Shown here piece by piece: positions 22,875 to 35,500 of a DNA stretch of 64,000 nucleotides. Under the pieces are notes generated by a model. That model was not told the DNA's origin and did not search any database. It worked only from the letters and a program-made list of their open reading frames with translations. The stretch spans positions 52,932,828 to 52,996,827 of the forward strand of contig CM031859.1 in the NCBI GenBank assembly GCA_018697195.1. The letters run 5' to 3'. Source of the stretch: Certhia americana. Its lineage: Eukaryota > Chordata > Aves > Passeriformes > Certhiidae. The translations under genes were made by a program, and so were the position numbers. Each line of letters begins with the position of its first letter. Positions within the stretch are counted from its first letter, which is position 1.

Positions 22875-23112
22875 TGCTCTTCTCAGACATTAGGAAAAAC
22901 TTCTTTACTGTGAAGGTTCTGAGGCACTGGAACAAGTTTCCCAGAGAATATGTGGGTGTACAACCCCTGAAGGTATTCAAAGCCAGGTTGGGTGAAGCCT
23001 TGAGCAACCTGGTCTGGTCAATGGCATCCCTGCCCATGGCAGAGGGATTGAAACTAGATGATCATGAAGCTCCCTTCCTACCCAAAGCACTCTATGAGTC
23101 TATGATCCTATG
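22875..23112 (+). mobile_element. CR1 LINE 3' end with relic of the reverse-transcriptase C-terminus
   Basis: After TTAGGAAAAACTTCTTTACTG the plus strand translates as a recognisable CR1 ORF2 C-terminal tail (KNFFTVKVLRHWNKFPREY, then VFKARLGEALSNLV) and ends in TCTATGATCCTATGAT. The surviving open frame (22832-23113) is a fossil fragment, not a gene. An A/T-rich tail (AAAATAAAATAA) follows at 23129-23165. Confidence 0.92.
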
Positions 23113-26100
23113 ATTTTACTATGGTCAGCTAAAAAAATAAAATAAAATAATTTAAAAAAAATAATAGGACACATCATAAGGCATATACAGAGTTGTTACT
23201 TTCTTCCTCATTTTGTGGAAAAGGTGATTAAAAAAATCTGAGCTCAGTCTGTCCCAATTTGAACTATAACTCATTTTCAGGGAATGTTCAATACTTAAAC
23301 TTAAGAATCCCTTAAACTTATGTCTGTGTTGGTAGTCCTCAACAGAACACTTAGAAGAATTTAGGTCACTAACAGAAGATTTCTAAAGTTTAACTGACAT
23401 TAAGATCAAGATAATAAAGAAACTATTATGTGGGTGGCATATGTTTTCTACTTATAGTGCCATTCCCACTGTGATTAAAGGCAGAGAAAATAAATGTTGG
23501 AAGAATAAAATATTCATTGGTATGCATATGCTGGAAAAAACATTACTTGGAATGATGCCAAGAGATTTCACATAATTTTACTCTTGTAAAATGAAGGAGA
23601 TACAAAACCCCACATTATTATTGGCCATCTGATAAGGTTTTACAGCTCTTCAAAATTAAAAGGACTGAGGGAAAATTATGTTATTTATATTAGCCATGAT
23701 ATAAAACATCGCAAAAGTGGTAACGTGTAAAAACAGTGATTTGTTCACTGTATTAAACACTAACCAGCGTAACTGGCTGCATGTTTTAAATCACAAGGTA
23801 ATTTTGAGTATTTAAATTAATTGGATATAATTAAATATACAAAACCTAAAAATCAAACATAGTAACTGAAAAGTAATCAGCAACTCATTTCCCCATGTTC
23901 AAATTAGAGTGATGCACTATAAGAAACTGAATCATGCACTGTAGTGTACTTCATCTTGCAGAACTGAAACTGAGACATGCAATTACCCTAAACACTAAAA
24001 ATAATTGAACATTTAAAGAATACATAGATGCCTTCTAAAAGATCATCTATTCTAACTATGCCTTCAGCTAGATGGTGTGCAGTACATGTATACAATTTCC
24101 TTCAGCTGATAGAAAACGTGACCCCCACAGATTGCTATGCTATTAAGTACATCAAAGGCAAAGCCTCCCTTGTTTTCATTCATCTCCTACACAGCTCAGT
24201 CTTTTCACAGCTTATTTGAAACAAAAAATATTTTCAATTTCATTATTTACGCAATTGTCTCACACAAGCTCCAAGTGTATGCCAAACAGAGTTGCTGCTA
24301 CTGGTTAAGAGAAAGGAGCTATTTTGGGACAAGGTGGTGATAGAGTGACTCTGTGCTGGAGCCCTGCAGATTGTGCTGGGCTGTGCTGGCACTGTGGCAC
24401 TGACACCAGGAGCATTTCAGAACTTGCACTGGATTGCAGTTTGATGAGCTTTGGATTTACATCTTTTACCTTTTATCAGCTAATTCCTCACCAGCTGCCA
24501 TCACCTCAGTCAGAGTATTTCTGGTTTTGAAGGCAACTGTTGGTTGTACTGAACAGACTCTTTTGTGACCTCTTGCCAACCCTCCTTATTTCTTTCCCTG
24601 GAACAAACCAGAATAAAACAGAGTCATGCGGACACAAGGATATAAATCTGGCCAAATCTTCTGGTCCACTCTCTATTATTCTTGTTGCTGATAGATTGCT
24701 GTGTACTTATCCTAGGGCATTTTTATTCTGCCTCATACTTAACACTTTCACACCTTATGCACCGATGTGCTCAAACACCCTTGCCCTGTCTTGCTGAATT
24801 ACAAATTCTGGAAGCAATCACGAGGGTGGAATGGAGGCCAAGACAGTGGTGGTATATCCAAGTTTAAGAAAGCATCTGGAGTGCTGAAGGGTTTGAAAGC
24901 AAATGTTTGTAGTCAAAGATTTAACCATTACTTATCTGACAGTTCAGTCACATCAAAAAGGAAAAATATTTGCAGAAAATATTTAAACCATCTCAAATTA
25001 GAAATATTCAAGTCATCTCAAGTAAGAAAATTTGAGAACAGAGAAAGAGATTACAGGATGGAGGAAAGAACCAATATGAAATTAGGGACAACAGGCCAAA
25101 AGCTTAAAGGCCAAAGGCTGTAAGAATAAGGGGAATGGGAATGACCCAGCCTGAGGTGGAAACAAATTGAAAAATTTTAGATCAGGGAACCCCTCAAGTC
25201 TGCAGCCTACTGGGTTAATGAAAGCAGATACTCAGCTGCAAATACTTTTACTTTGTTAGACTAAGAAATTCTGAGGGTTTAGCACAAGAACCATTTTGTG
25301 AGATTCTCTCAATGCACAAAATATCCAAGTACATCTACCTTTAGGATGGCATTAAAGCAGTTGTTAGAAGAGTGCATGTGATGAGGTTGCCTGAGACTGC
25401 AGACAAAGCAGAGGATGACTTCAATGAATCAGGTCTATTCCAGCTTTGTGTCATGGGAAATCGACTCCAAAATAAATCTACAGTTTTGAAATTATACATT
25501 TAGAGAAAGCTACAAGGTTGAAATCCTCCCTGTAAAAGGAGCATTTTCTGCAGTTCTTTTGGGATGGCAAAAGGAAAAGCAGAGCCAACTTTTCAAAGCA
25601 GTATTTTCTGCATATAAAGGAGAATACCTGGTTCTCACTTTTCCCTGGGTTTCACCAGTCTCTGGTGCTAGTACATGAGTAGCCTATCTTCGAAAGCAGA
25701 GATCCTGCCAGTTAATCCAAGCAATCATTTAACAAGTATAGTCTCAATCTCTTACTGCAAATTCTAGTCTCTGGCAAATCTGTGATGTGTAAGTGACAAT
25801 AAAAATTTCTTATTTTCAAATATTCCTTTGCATAAGTTGAGAAAGGAAGATGGATGCAATTATGCTGATGAACACTGGTAGAGAATACTAATTCTCTGCC
25901 ATGAACAAAACAGAGATCTGGGTGCTAACCTCAGTGAAACAGCTTAAAAGAAAATCAGAATGGTTTGTTTGTCTCTCCTTAAGAAGCTGTTCAGACACAA
26001 TCGGTATTCTAGGGCCATTGTACTTTTATGAGTATTTGCACAGGTCAGTACAAGAAGAAGATAAATTTTAAAATCTTCTCAGGATGAAACCATTTGAAAG

Positions 26101-29100
26101 AGGTAAGCTGGACAAATATAAGGAGTGGATATTTGAATACGTAGTAAAAGCACATCATCTGCAATTTCTTCTTGTGACTTTAGATTCCAGACCTTGTTTC
26201 ACAGGCAAATATCAGCGGTTGAATTTCAATGTAAAAAATTCTACACCTCCCTACACAAATACTTATAGTTATGTTTTGGTGTAATTCTTGGTTTCCATTC
26301 TGCCTGCCCTGGAAACTGGGATGCAAAGAATGGAAGCTTAAGGTGTCAGAGCCTGAGATAAGAAGGTTTAGTAGAAATATACACACACACACACACACAC
26401 ACACATACACACACATAGGCTCCAGTGTGCATGGGATATGAAGTTGCCCTTTATATTTTAGAGTCCATCATTCATCACATTTCAATGCTGCAGGTAATAA
26501 AAAGACGCTTTGTCCTTATCTTGTTTGGTAAACACATATACAGAAGCATTCTTTTTCTTGGTGAACTAAGTATTGGTACCACATTTGATCACTGAAGATT
26601 CCAGCTTCTAAACCCTCATTACAGGTTCTCAGCTGTGCCACAGCCTATGGATGGGACAAACATCTATTACTACAATAACTGGTGCAAAAATAAATAAATA
26701 CAAAAGCCAGTCTGAGTATAACCAAACACCATCATATTGTATCATACAAACTACAGATATTTAAAAAATAAAGAGTATCTTAAATATGAAAAGAAATCCT
26801 ATTTACTTGACAGTAAATAAGTAACAGATTTTAATCACAGAAGAAAGACTGAGGAACTCAAACAGACAGACCTATGGGTTAAATTTATATATAAGAAATG
26901 TCTCTTGATGGTTTTGCTTAAATAGAAAATAACAGAAAATCAAAAATAATAGAAAATAATAATAATCATAGTATCTCTTAGCATTAAAAGCAATGACTTC
27001 GTGAAACTTCAAGTAGTTTTGAATGGATATAACAGCCTACATGCCAGCCTTTCAAATTTGCTAAGGATCAATAAGCTGGAAGAAATAATTGAACAAATGC
27101 AGTCTACAATTTAGAAATGTCTAAATTTTAGACATTTATAAAGCCATATTTCCTCCTTTTTTTAAGAAAAGTTTATTCAGAGGCTTATATTTTTCAGAAC
27201 TGGAGCCAAATATGTTACTCTGACTGTTGCTGATGAAAGAAAAGTATTTTTAATTGTACTTTCTGCTTCAGCATCCAGTCCTGACTTTTTAAACATATGT
27301 TGAGAGGAAAGAGCAAGAAAGAGAGTTCTCTTTGACACCCTGGGTACCAGCAGAGAAACCGTCAGTTCACTAAAATTTGGAAACAACATTTAGACAGTTG
27401 TAGCTGTGTTAGAAAAGTCAAAAAGCTTTCTCATCATTCTATGGCCAAAAAAGCTGGGGAAAAAAGAGATAAGAAGAGAGCAGGGCAGAACAAAGGAGGC
27501 ATTTGATGGCCTGCATTCCCCAGTACAGAATTATATACAAATGACTAAATGAATACAGCAAATACTTTTTTTTTTCCTTCTATTTTATTCAAACAGAAAC
27601 TGAAAATGGAGATGCTTAAAGACCCTATTATTAAAAAGTTATTATAAAAAAAATTTCTTCTAGAAGTATCTTGGATTATATGGAATTAGGGGTTAAAATA
27701 GCTATGACAAATTTAGTAAAAAACATTTATGTCTCTAACCATTTAATCAGTTTCAGCTGTAAAAGAGATAGGTCTCACATATCTTTAAAAGATGATATTA
27801 AGAAAGTTCTTTACAAACTGAAGACCCAGGGAAATGGAACAAGGCAGAGGAAGAGATGATTCACCTCAAAAGAAAATTACTGTATATCTTGTACAAAACC
27901 TTTTCAACTCTGGTGAAACTATTCTCTTTAAATGACAGTGCATCATATTGATCAACAGAGAATTGGAAATGCTACAGTAATAAGAGATAAAGTACACTTT
28001 AACACAATGGGGCAGACAGAAAATTGCAGATCTTCACAAATTGGCTAAAGGGCTGTTTTATTTAACTAACAGGCAAGGAATTCCATTGCAGTAATGAATT
28101 ACAAAGAATAGCTGAGAAGTACTGGAAAAACAGAAGTGTCAAAAGCTTCCTAGCACTGTAAAACTTCTATTTTCCACAAAGGAAAGACAGAGACATCTAG
28201 TTTGCTATAGCCGTGTTTGTATTGCAAATCATGAGAGCTAACATATAGATTTACAAAATGTTAATTTGATCATGGGAATGCTTTACAGCAGCTGAAAATT
28301 TTTCTCTCATCCCAACCTGTACTCACCACAATGCTGTTTTTAAAGTTTAATATGCAAATTATCCTTTTATCCTAGGCTCATGAGCATTGAAGAAAGCCCC
28401 AGTCAACAAAGGCATCTTGCTGAGTGAAAAATTTAGGATCAAACCTCTTCCATTTTTCAGGAAGTGTTACTCAGATACCATATGAAATGGTGTATAAAAT
28501 ATTCCTAGTGGTGTATAAAATATAACTTTCTTTAAACCTCAAAGAAAACTTTATTTTTAATTTTTATCGCTTGATTAGCCTGGATTGCTTTGATTTCTTT
28601 CATGACACCAGCTTTCTCTCTTAATGACCTACTGCAAAGGTGAGGCTGTACTTGACTACGTGTTTGAAACTGCTGCTACTGCTGAAGGGAGACTGTGTTC
28701 ATGCCATTTTAAAGGAAAACATCTTTTAATTATAAAATCTGAAAAACAGATGCAAGCCAGAGTTCCATTCTTCTCTCCCCAAACACAATCTGCTTTTAAG
28801 TTGCAAATCAATCCAACATGTCTCAGATGTCTGCCTCCAGCTGACTTCTCCCTTTAAACATAAACAGTGCAGATTCCCAAGGCCTGTTACTCTGACAACC
28901 CTATAATGCCATCCTTTAGACTCTTCAAGCCTTGTAAATCTTTGTTCCATCTCAGCTTGAAATGGACCAGTCTATTTTCATTGCTCAAGATATGGAAAGC
29001 AATAAAACCAGCTTCCAGGGTACACTCATCAGCTTATAAAATTGTTTCAGTATGACCTAAGCACCCATCAGTGAAGCAGACAAGTTACAGCTTTTAACAT

Positions 29101-29700
29101 CTTATTTTATTTGCAATCTAATTACTCATTGCTGTTTCACATCTACAGCTGGAGAGGAAAGCTCCATCAATTTCTATAGTGACTCAGGCTGAAAAATTGC
29201 TGGCCCAGTAGAAGAAGAGGTGACTATATGCACTTGTATGAGGCACACCAGGTGCAACACCGATGGCCTTTTAGCATCTTTAAGCACCTAGTGATACAAA
29301 GAGCAAGCACTTCCAAAAGGCATTGGTGCAAATCACCAAACTCCAGCATATGGAAAAGCATGCAGGGGAGTATGCACTCAACAGAGCCAGCCAGTTACCA
29401 TCTTTAGGAGGTTAGCATTTGTTTTTAGCCACAATTCCAAAAATTTCCAATGCCATAAAGCAGAGAGATATCCATTCTTCATAGCAATGATAACCTACAA
29501 AAATGCCACTACTTGTTACGATAATTAGCAGCTACAGGCTATACATCCAATGTTTTTGTTGTTTTTTTTTTTTTTTAATTAGAGGGGAAGGAGAGGCATT
29601 AATAATTTGGTGTGTTGGAAGCTGAGTGCTTTTTTCAGCCTTAAAAACAATGCAAAGAGAACACAATTTATTTTAAAAGGGGATAAACGCATGCCTTGCT
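23113..29700. other. AT-rich non-coding stretch
   Basis: No gene is supported. It contains the (AC)n microsatellite at 26381-26416, an A/T-rich simple stretch at 26932-26968, a 15-bp direct repeat 21 bp apart at 28488-28523 and a poly(T) tract near 29560. The open frames have chance-like composition. Confidence 0.6.
26381..26416. repeat. (AC)n microsatellite
   Basis: About 18 AC units with one interruption by T (near 26406). The antisense frame produces the spurious VCVCVC peptide seen on the minus strand. Confidence 0.97.
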
Positions 29701-29707
29701 AGCAGCA

Positions 29708-29734
29708 AGCACAATGTGCTGTTTCCATAGAAAC
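29708..29734. promoter_or_regulatory. Two adjacent palindromes, possible RFX/X-box-like site
   Basis: AGCACAATGTGCT (29708-29720) is a perfect 6-bp inverted repeat around one base. It abuts GTTTCCATAGAAAC (29721-29734), a near-palindrome with 5-bp arms resembling the X-box bound by RFX factors. Binding is inferred from the motif only. The flanking 150 bases have higher sequence complexity than the surroundings. Confidence 0.35.
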
Positions 29735-31944
29735 AGAGGTTGGTATTATTAAAAGAGAGGCTTTCTGTGGCTAGCTCTCCTGAGGGACCCTCATTTACAG
29801 CTAGTATTTGGTAAACTGGGTAAGTGAGTTTTACCTGTTGTTAAAGATTGTTAGATATTCCTCTTTAAAGCTTTATTAACTCTCTGCTAATTCATGACAG
29901 AAGTGTGAGGAAAATCACTACCTCCTACCTATAGGTTCTTCTGCAAGAAGATTTACATTAAAAATCAAAACCAAAGTTGTATCCTCCTTTAAACCAAGCT
30001 GGCATTGAAGGATGTTACTTGCCATTATCCTGGTAGAAGAATAGAGACATAATTTTGTCTCTGTCTCACAACCAAAAATATTTTCCTCCTGTTGAAGCAT
30101 TCAGAGACTATATGCCTGAATAGAGACCTAAAGGAAACTTCCGAAACTGGAAAATTGAGTAGTAGCAAAATGACAAGGTATTATTTCAGGAAGTTGCTGA
30201 AGATACAAACTAAAGCTATGCATCTGGCTATCTATTGACTCATACATCCTCTGGTTAATCTAACTTTTTAATGCCATGAGGTACTTTCAGATGTGATAAT
30301 GTTCAAATCTCTTTTTGTCAGCACTCACTGATTTCTATACACTGGTGTTGTTAAAGTCATTGCTGCTCGTGGCCTCTTCAGCTTTCAGGACTGACAGAAT
30401 AAGTGGCACACTGGGAAAGGTATGGGAAAGAGTTCCACATTTCTATGCTCTAATCAAGTATGCTAGGTGCTAAAAAAACAGCTAATCGTGTTATACATGA
30501 GGAAATATAAGGCTGGTTTAGTGAGATGGAGCTGGAGCTAAACATCTTTTATTATCACTTTTCTTTCAATTTTAAAGCGAATTTCTTCATATCTTCTGCA
30601 AATCCTAAACTGAGCTCTCCATGTTTTCTGGTTACACCCAAGACCATAGGAAACAGTGGGCTAGGTAAACAGTACATTTTTACCAATTATGGACTATTCC
30701 ACACAAGGAAGATGAGCAACTTTTGCCAAATACAGGAACCACAAAGCCATCATGCTCTGGCTGTTGTTTCAGGATTTGTGTGTAATCCAAATATAAATGG
30801 TTTGAAAGGCTTAACATAAAACACAGGTCTGGACTTAGCAATATAAAAAATATCTTAAAGCTAGAGTGGGACAGTTCACAAACTACAAATCTCCTTTGTA
30901 CAAATCTCCTTTGATCCCCCTTATTTTTTGTTCATCTAAAGTGATACATTTTTAATAATTCTACTAGGACAGAAGGAGCTGGCATCACTCTGTCAGCACA
31001 GAGATTATGGTGTACAAACTTCATATCTTGATGTTGCTTCTGGAAGCTTTGTTTCAATATGTTTCAAGGGGAAAAAAAAAGAAAAAAAAGCTGCTTTGAA
31101 GTATCTGCTACAGAAGTCAGATTATCACTGGTTTTCTGTTTGCTGTCACACTTGAAAATGGGATTCATAGAAAGACAAGTTAATTATATGTTTCGAAGCT
31201 TCCACTCTTCAGTGGGAAACAGAAAGTCAACATGCACACAGAATGGACATGTACAAATTTTTGTCTCTTCTTTTGCTCTCAAATAGCTTCTCTTTTCACT
31301 CAGTTTGACAGAGCAGTTAGCCTGCACTGTTCCTAAAGCTGTTTGCTTTTGAGCAAGAGTCATCTCTTTAGTCCTCCTACCTCAGATGAAGACCTCAAAG
31401 AGACCCCTACTAAGCTCTTCAAAATGCGAATTAAAGTTGATAAAGGCCAAAGCCTGGAAATGCTGATGCAAAATGGTAATGTAAAAGAACTTGCATAAAT
31501 AATAACTATGAAAAGAAACTGAGACTTGCACTTGCTCTGCATTATAGAATCTGCCCAGACTGGAGACTTGGTGAATTTTGCATGGCACTTCTCTGTACCT
31601 GCTGCTTTGAGACTGCCAGTTATGGGTCAGAGGGATGAGCAAAAAGAAGTGAAGGTCTTCTGGGAGCAAGAAGAAAGTTAGTTATCAGAAAACACTTAAT
31701 TCCTTGCTGTGAGATATGCAAGCTGAGGTCAAATTTCTATTCAGAAAAATGCTACAATGACAAAGCAATATAATATGTCAGCAAAAGAAAGAAAGTGAGC
31801 AAGTTACAGTAATTTCTGAAGAGATAAGTTTATCTCGGGTTTTTTACGGCGATGTTGTTCTTCCCGAGAGTGTAAAAGTCTTTTGCCCAGCACCGAGATC
31901 GAAGGAAAAAACCGAGAGCCGTCTCCTCTGCTTCTTCAAGGCTG

Positions 31945-31950
31945 TTTATT
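31945..31950 (-). terminator. LTR polyadenylation signal
   Basis: AATAAA on the minus strand, about 95 bases after the LTR TATA box and about 112 bases before the LTR end, as expected for the R/U5 region. It could end transcripts crossing on the minus strand. Confidence 0.6.
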
Positions 31951-32045
31951 TTTCTCTTATCAGTACAATTTCTTCTCTGACCCACAGAGATCTGTTCAGC
32001 AGGTCAGCTCACAGGGAAAGGCCCTGCCCCAAAGGTGACAATTAT

Positions 32046-32052
32046 CTTTATA
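32046..32052 (-). promoter_or_regulatory. LTR TATA box
   Basis: TATAAAG on the minus strand within U3 of the solo LTR. It would place a transcription start roughly at 32015-32025, reading leftwards toward 31833 and the flanking DNA. Whether it is active is unknown. Confidence 0.55.
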
Positions 32053-32524
32053 CTACAAACTACGTAATCAGTATTTATAATTCTTCACCAATAACTATTA
32101 TCTATGTTAGAAGGTTAGATTCTATTCTAAGCCAACTATAATGTGCCACCTCACTGCAGAAGATGGAGGCAAGGAAGAAGAAGGAAAAAACCCAAAAGCC
32201 ATGTGCTTCCTCCATCTTGTCATCACTTGCTTACCATCCTAAAATCCACATATATCTAAAATTCTCACCCTGTGATAAAACTATGCACTATTCTACTATT
32301 TAATACACACTCATAAAAACCCTGCTTCATTTCAGAGCTTAAAAGCCCTTTTTCCATGAACAAAGGTTAAAAACACTGTTTCAGAGATTCTAAAATCTCT
32401 CAAATATGCAAAGAGAAATTCGTCATATTTCCAGACTCCGACAAGTTTATGCATACATATATGTATAAATCCCAAGTATATGTGTAGCACCTTCAGCAGG
32501 AATGAAGAGTGAACTGAGACTTAG

Positions 32525-32582
32525 CAGTGTGTGCTTGAGAGAGGTGGACAGCCCAGTGTGTGCTTGAGAGAGGTGGACAGCC
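32525..32582. repeat. 29-bp tandem duplication
   Basis: Two identical consecutive 29-bp copies beginning CAGTGTGTGCTTGAGAGAGG (32525-32553 and 32554-32582), 75 bp beyond the LTR target duplication. Confidence 0.92.
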
Positions 32583-35500
32583 ATCCAAGTTCTAAGAAAG
32601 GTAGGAAGAATGCAGATGAGCAGACATGTGTTTAACACTCTTCTGCCTGCTCAGTGTCTGTGGGCAAGTGAGCAACACCTCCACTCAGTAAAAGCTGCTC
32701 CAATCTGTGCCAACCAGCTGCTGCTTGCAGATATGCAGAGGAAGCATCGAGTACCCACCAAAGACAGCTGGGCTCTGCACACCCCTGCAGGGGGACAATG
32801 GAGAGCTGCCCCACAGAAACATGGGGATGTGCCCAGACTGGTGGCAGCACATCAGACAAATTATGGGCAGGTATCAGGTGTAGAGGATAGAGTAATCTGG
32901 TGATCCAGGTGAACCACAGAACTCCAGCGGGGTCCTGTCCATGCAGGTCTGCTCTGGAGAACAGTGGTACACAAAGAGAATATGAGAATGAAATAAATCT
33001 GCCAATCCCTTTGAAAGGACACCCTTCAGATTTAATTTTACATGAGAAAATTTTCTTAGGACAAAGTGAGGAAAAGCTCTCTCGGGAAATACATGAGTTC
33101 CTTTTCAAAGAAAAACACCATACATAGCAGAATAAAATCTAGAATGTTAAAAAGCAAGCATTTGCCATTTAGGGGAAGCCTGCACAACCTTAATTATTAC
33201 ACTGTATACCTACAAACTATGACACACTTTTATGATGTTATTTCTTTTCCTAACCTTCCTGTCATTCAGCACAAGATTCTCATGCAGCTAGCAGCTATTT
33301 AATATTTGCTTTATTTCTTCTTTTTTAGTGTGCAGCTCACCAAATGTCATTTATTACACTCCATAGCCTCATCTGAAGGTGGAATTCTCCTCTGTAGGCT
33401 GCATTTCTCCTCACTACGGTACCTGTGTGCCTCTTAGACCTGAATGTATTTCTTTAATACCCATGCAATGTGGGAGGGAGTAGTTATCTCATCTTCCAAG
33501 ATGAGAACCTGGACATGGGAATTAGTTTCCTAGGAGGAATTAGGATGTAATTTGTAGCATCTGCTTTTTAAATACTCTGCCATTTAGTGCCTGGCCCATC
33601 ACAAACAGAACAAAGATCATCATTAGCTAACCAAGGAAAAGCAAGAGGGGGAACAGACTCAGCACTGTTTTTTCAAGAGTGAGAGATTTCCATTCCCCTC
33701 AAGATTCACTGGGACCTACATCTGGGATTAAATGAGAGAGCATTTGAGCATGAGAGAGCAGGTGAGGGATTCAGTGCCATTCTTCCTGTGTTCTGTAGTC
33801 TGTAGGTAATAGCTTTTATCTACACTAGAGAAAATAAATTTAAATCCTTCTTCTGCATAACTAGATTTAATTAGGATCAAACCTAATTGGATATGACAGT
33901 AATGAAATTGAAAACAAATCTATCATGTCATAACATCACGAGGTATTGCAGTACTTGTAGGTTTATGTGAGTCATGGTTTAGAGGGTGTTTTTTACTTCT
34001 CAATCACCTCTGCTCATTTGCTTCTCAATCCCACTGCTACACATACGCTGAGGAGCTGGGATTTGATTCTGTGGATTTTTGCTAGAACTCTTCCCTCTTC
34101 CTCCCCTCAAAGGCAAGGGATTTTCAAACTGAACAATGTTGTCTGGACTCCTGACACGTGGATGCAGGAAGAGAGCCCTCTACTCTGTGCAGCAGCACTA
34201 TATGGAAAAACAAGAGGGTTGAAGTCAGGATCCAGCAGGTTTGGGCAGCAAAGGACTGGGCTGGGCCCCCAGCACAGAGCTTCCAACTGGCATTGCTGAC
34301 AGTTCAGTATCACAGCATAATGGAATACATTTATTATCAGAAGACTTTTCTTTTTATGGCATTTAGGTACTGTCCGAAACTAGTCCGAAACTGCCAGTCT
34401 TGCAGTATTAAGCTCACTTTATGTAACTACTCTTTACCAGATCAGGAACTACAACCTACCATTCCTGTATCCCTGATGCTAGCCTCAATATCCAGAATCT
34501 CCCCCTTTTTACAAGAAATTTTGAGTCAGAGATGAACCTGTTTTATGAACCCAGCTGAGGCTAACCTGTGGAGCAGGATACATGCAGCTCAGAACTTTCA
34601 AGTTGTAAGTTCAAGTTGTGTTTACACAAATGTAGTAAAAAGGTTTAGCTGTGAATATCCTCTGGATGCTACACCTCTGAATATCTTTTCCGGCACATTT
34701 TCCTTTGGATGTAAGCAGATATTTTAAAGTAAAGAGCATTTAATAACCTTGACTGGCCACACTATAATGCCTACCATCTTCTTTTTCAGCATGTTTGGCT
34801 TTATTCACTTCAGCCTAATGTGTAAACCTGGAGTAACATGGTGAAATAAGCAGACTTACAGGCAGAGCTGAAAAGAGAAGCAAGAAATTGGGAGTCTCAT
34901 GCAAATTCTCACAAATTATTCCATCTGATGACTTTGGAGACAAAAATAGATGTCGGAAAAAGTGCCTTTAATGTAAACTGAAGCTTTGAACTTCACAGCA
35001 GTACTTGTTGCAGAGCAAAGATCTTGTTTGGGTAGTATATCTTGAATTTCAGTACTTGTAATGTACTGAAGGCTCTTGAAGAAGATACTTGAAAAAGAAT
35101 GAAGCAAAATTAAAAAGATGATAGTAAACCATGACTGTAAGTCTGACATGAGGGACATGACATCATAAGATATGTCAGGAAACTGAGAAAATTCTCCAGA
35201 TTTTAAAGAGGGTTGTTTTAAAAAAGACTTTTTGCAGAATAATTAATGACACTGAGACAGGCGGCTGTACCCCAAAACAGATCCTCTTTAGCACTGTGGG
35301 ATAATGGAAGAAACCAATGGACATTTTAAGCAAGGGCTCAGTGAGGGAAATTCCATTTGCCCTGTATATTTCCAATTGCCCTATTGCATCAGTGCTTTTG
35401 GAATAGAACAAGAATGATTTCACTAGTAGAAAAGTGCCAGAACAGGGGGAGGCAGCTTCACAGAAAAAAAGAAGTGGTGAAACACTGTGTTTGGAAAGTG

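Larger units (their letters stand above)
31833..32443 (-). mobile_element. Solo LTR of an endogenous retrovirus, ERVK-like
   Basis: A 611-bp element lies between identical 6-bp duplications AGTTTA (31827-31832 and 32444-32449). On the minus strand it begins TGTCGG and ends CCGAGA, a nearly perfect inverted terminal pair. In that orientation a TATAAAG box (32046-32052) is followed about 95 bases later by AATAAA (31945-31950), giving U3, R and U5 in the right order. Six-bp duplications are typical of beta/ERVK-class elements. No gag, pol or env sequence and no second LTR is present, so this is a solo LTR left by recombination. Both duplications are identical, which suggests a fairly recent insertion. 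Family assignment needs a library search. Confidence 0.85.

Noticed and set aside
32610..33127. Overlapping ORFs on both strands (up to 158 codons)
   Set aside because: Both strands are equally open, there are no good splice sites at matching phases, and no recognisable domain. Probably chance in a GC-richer patch.
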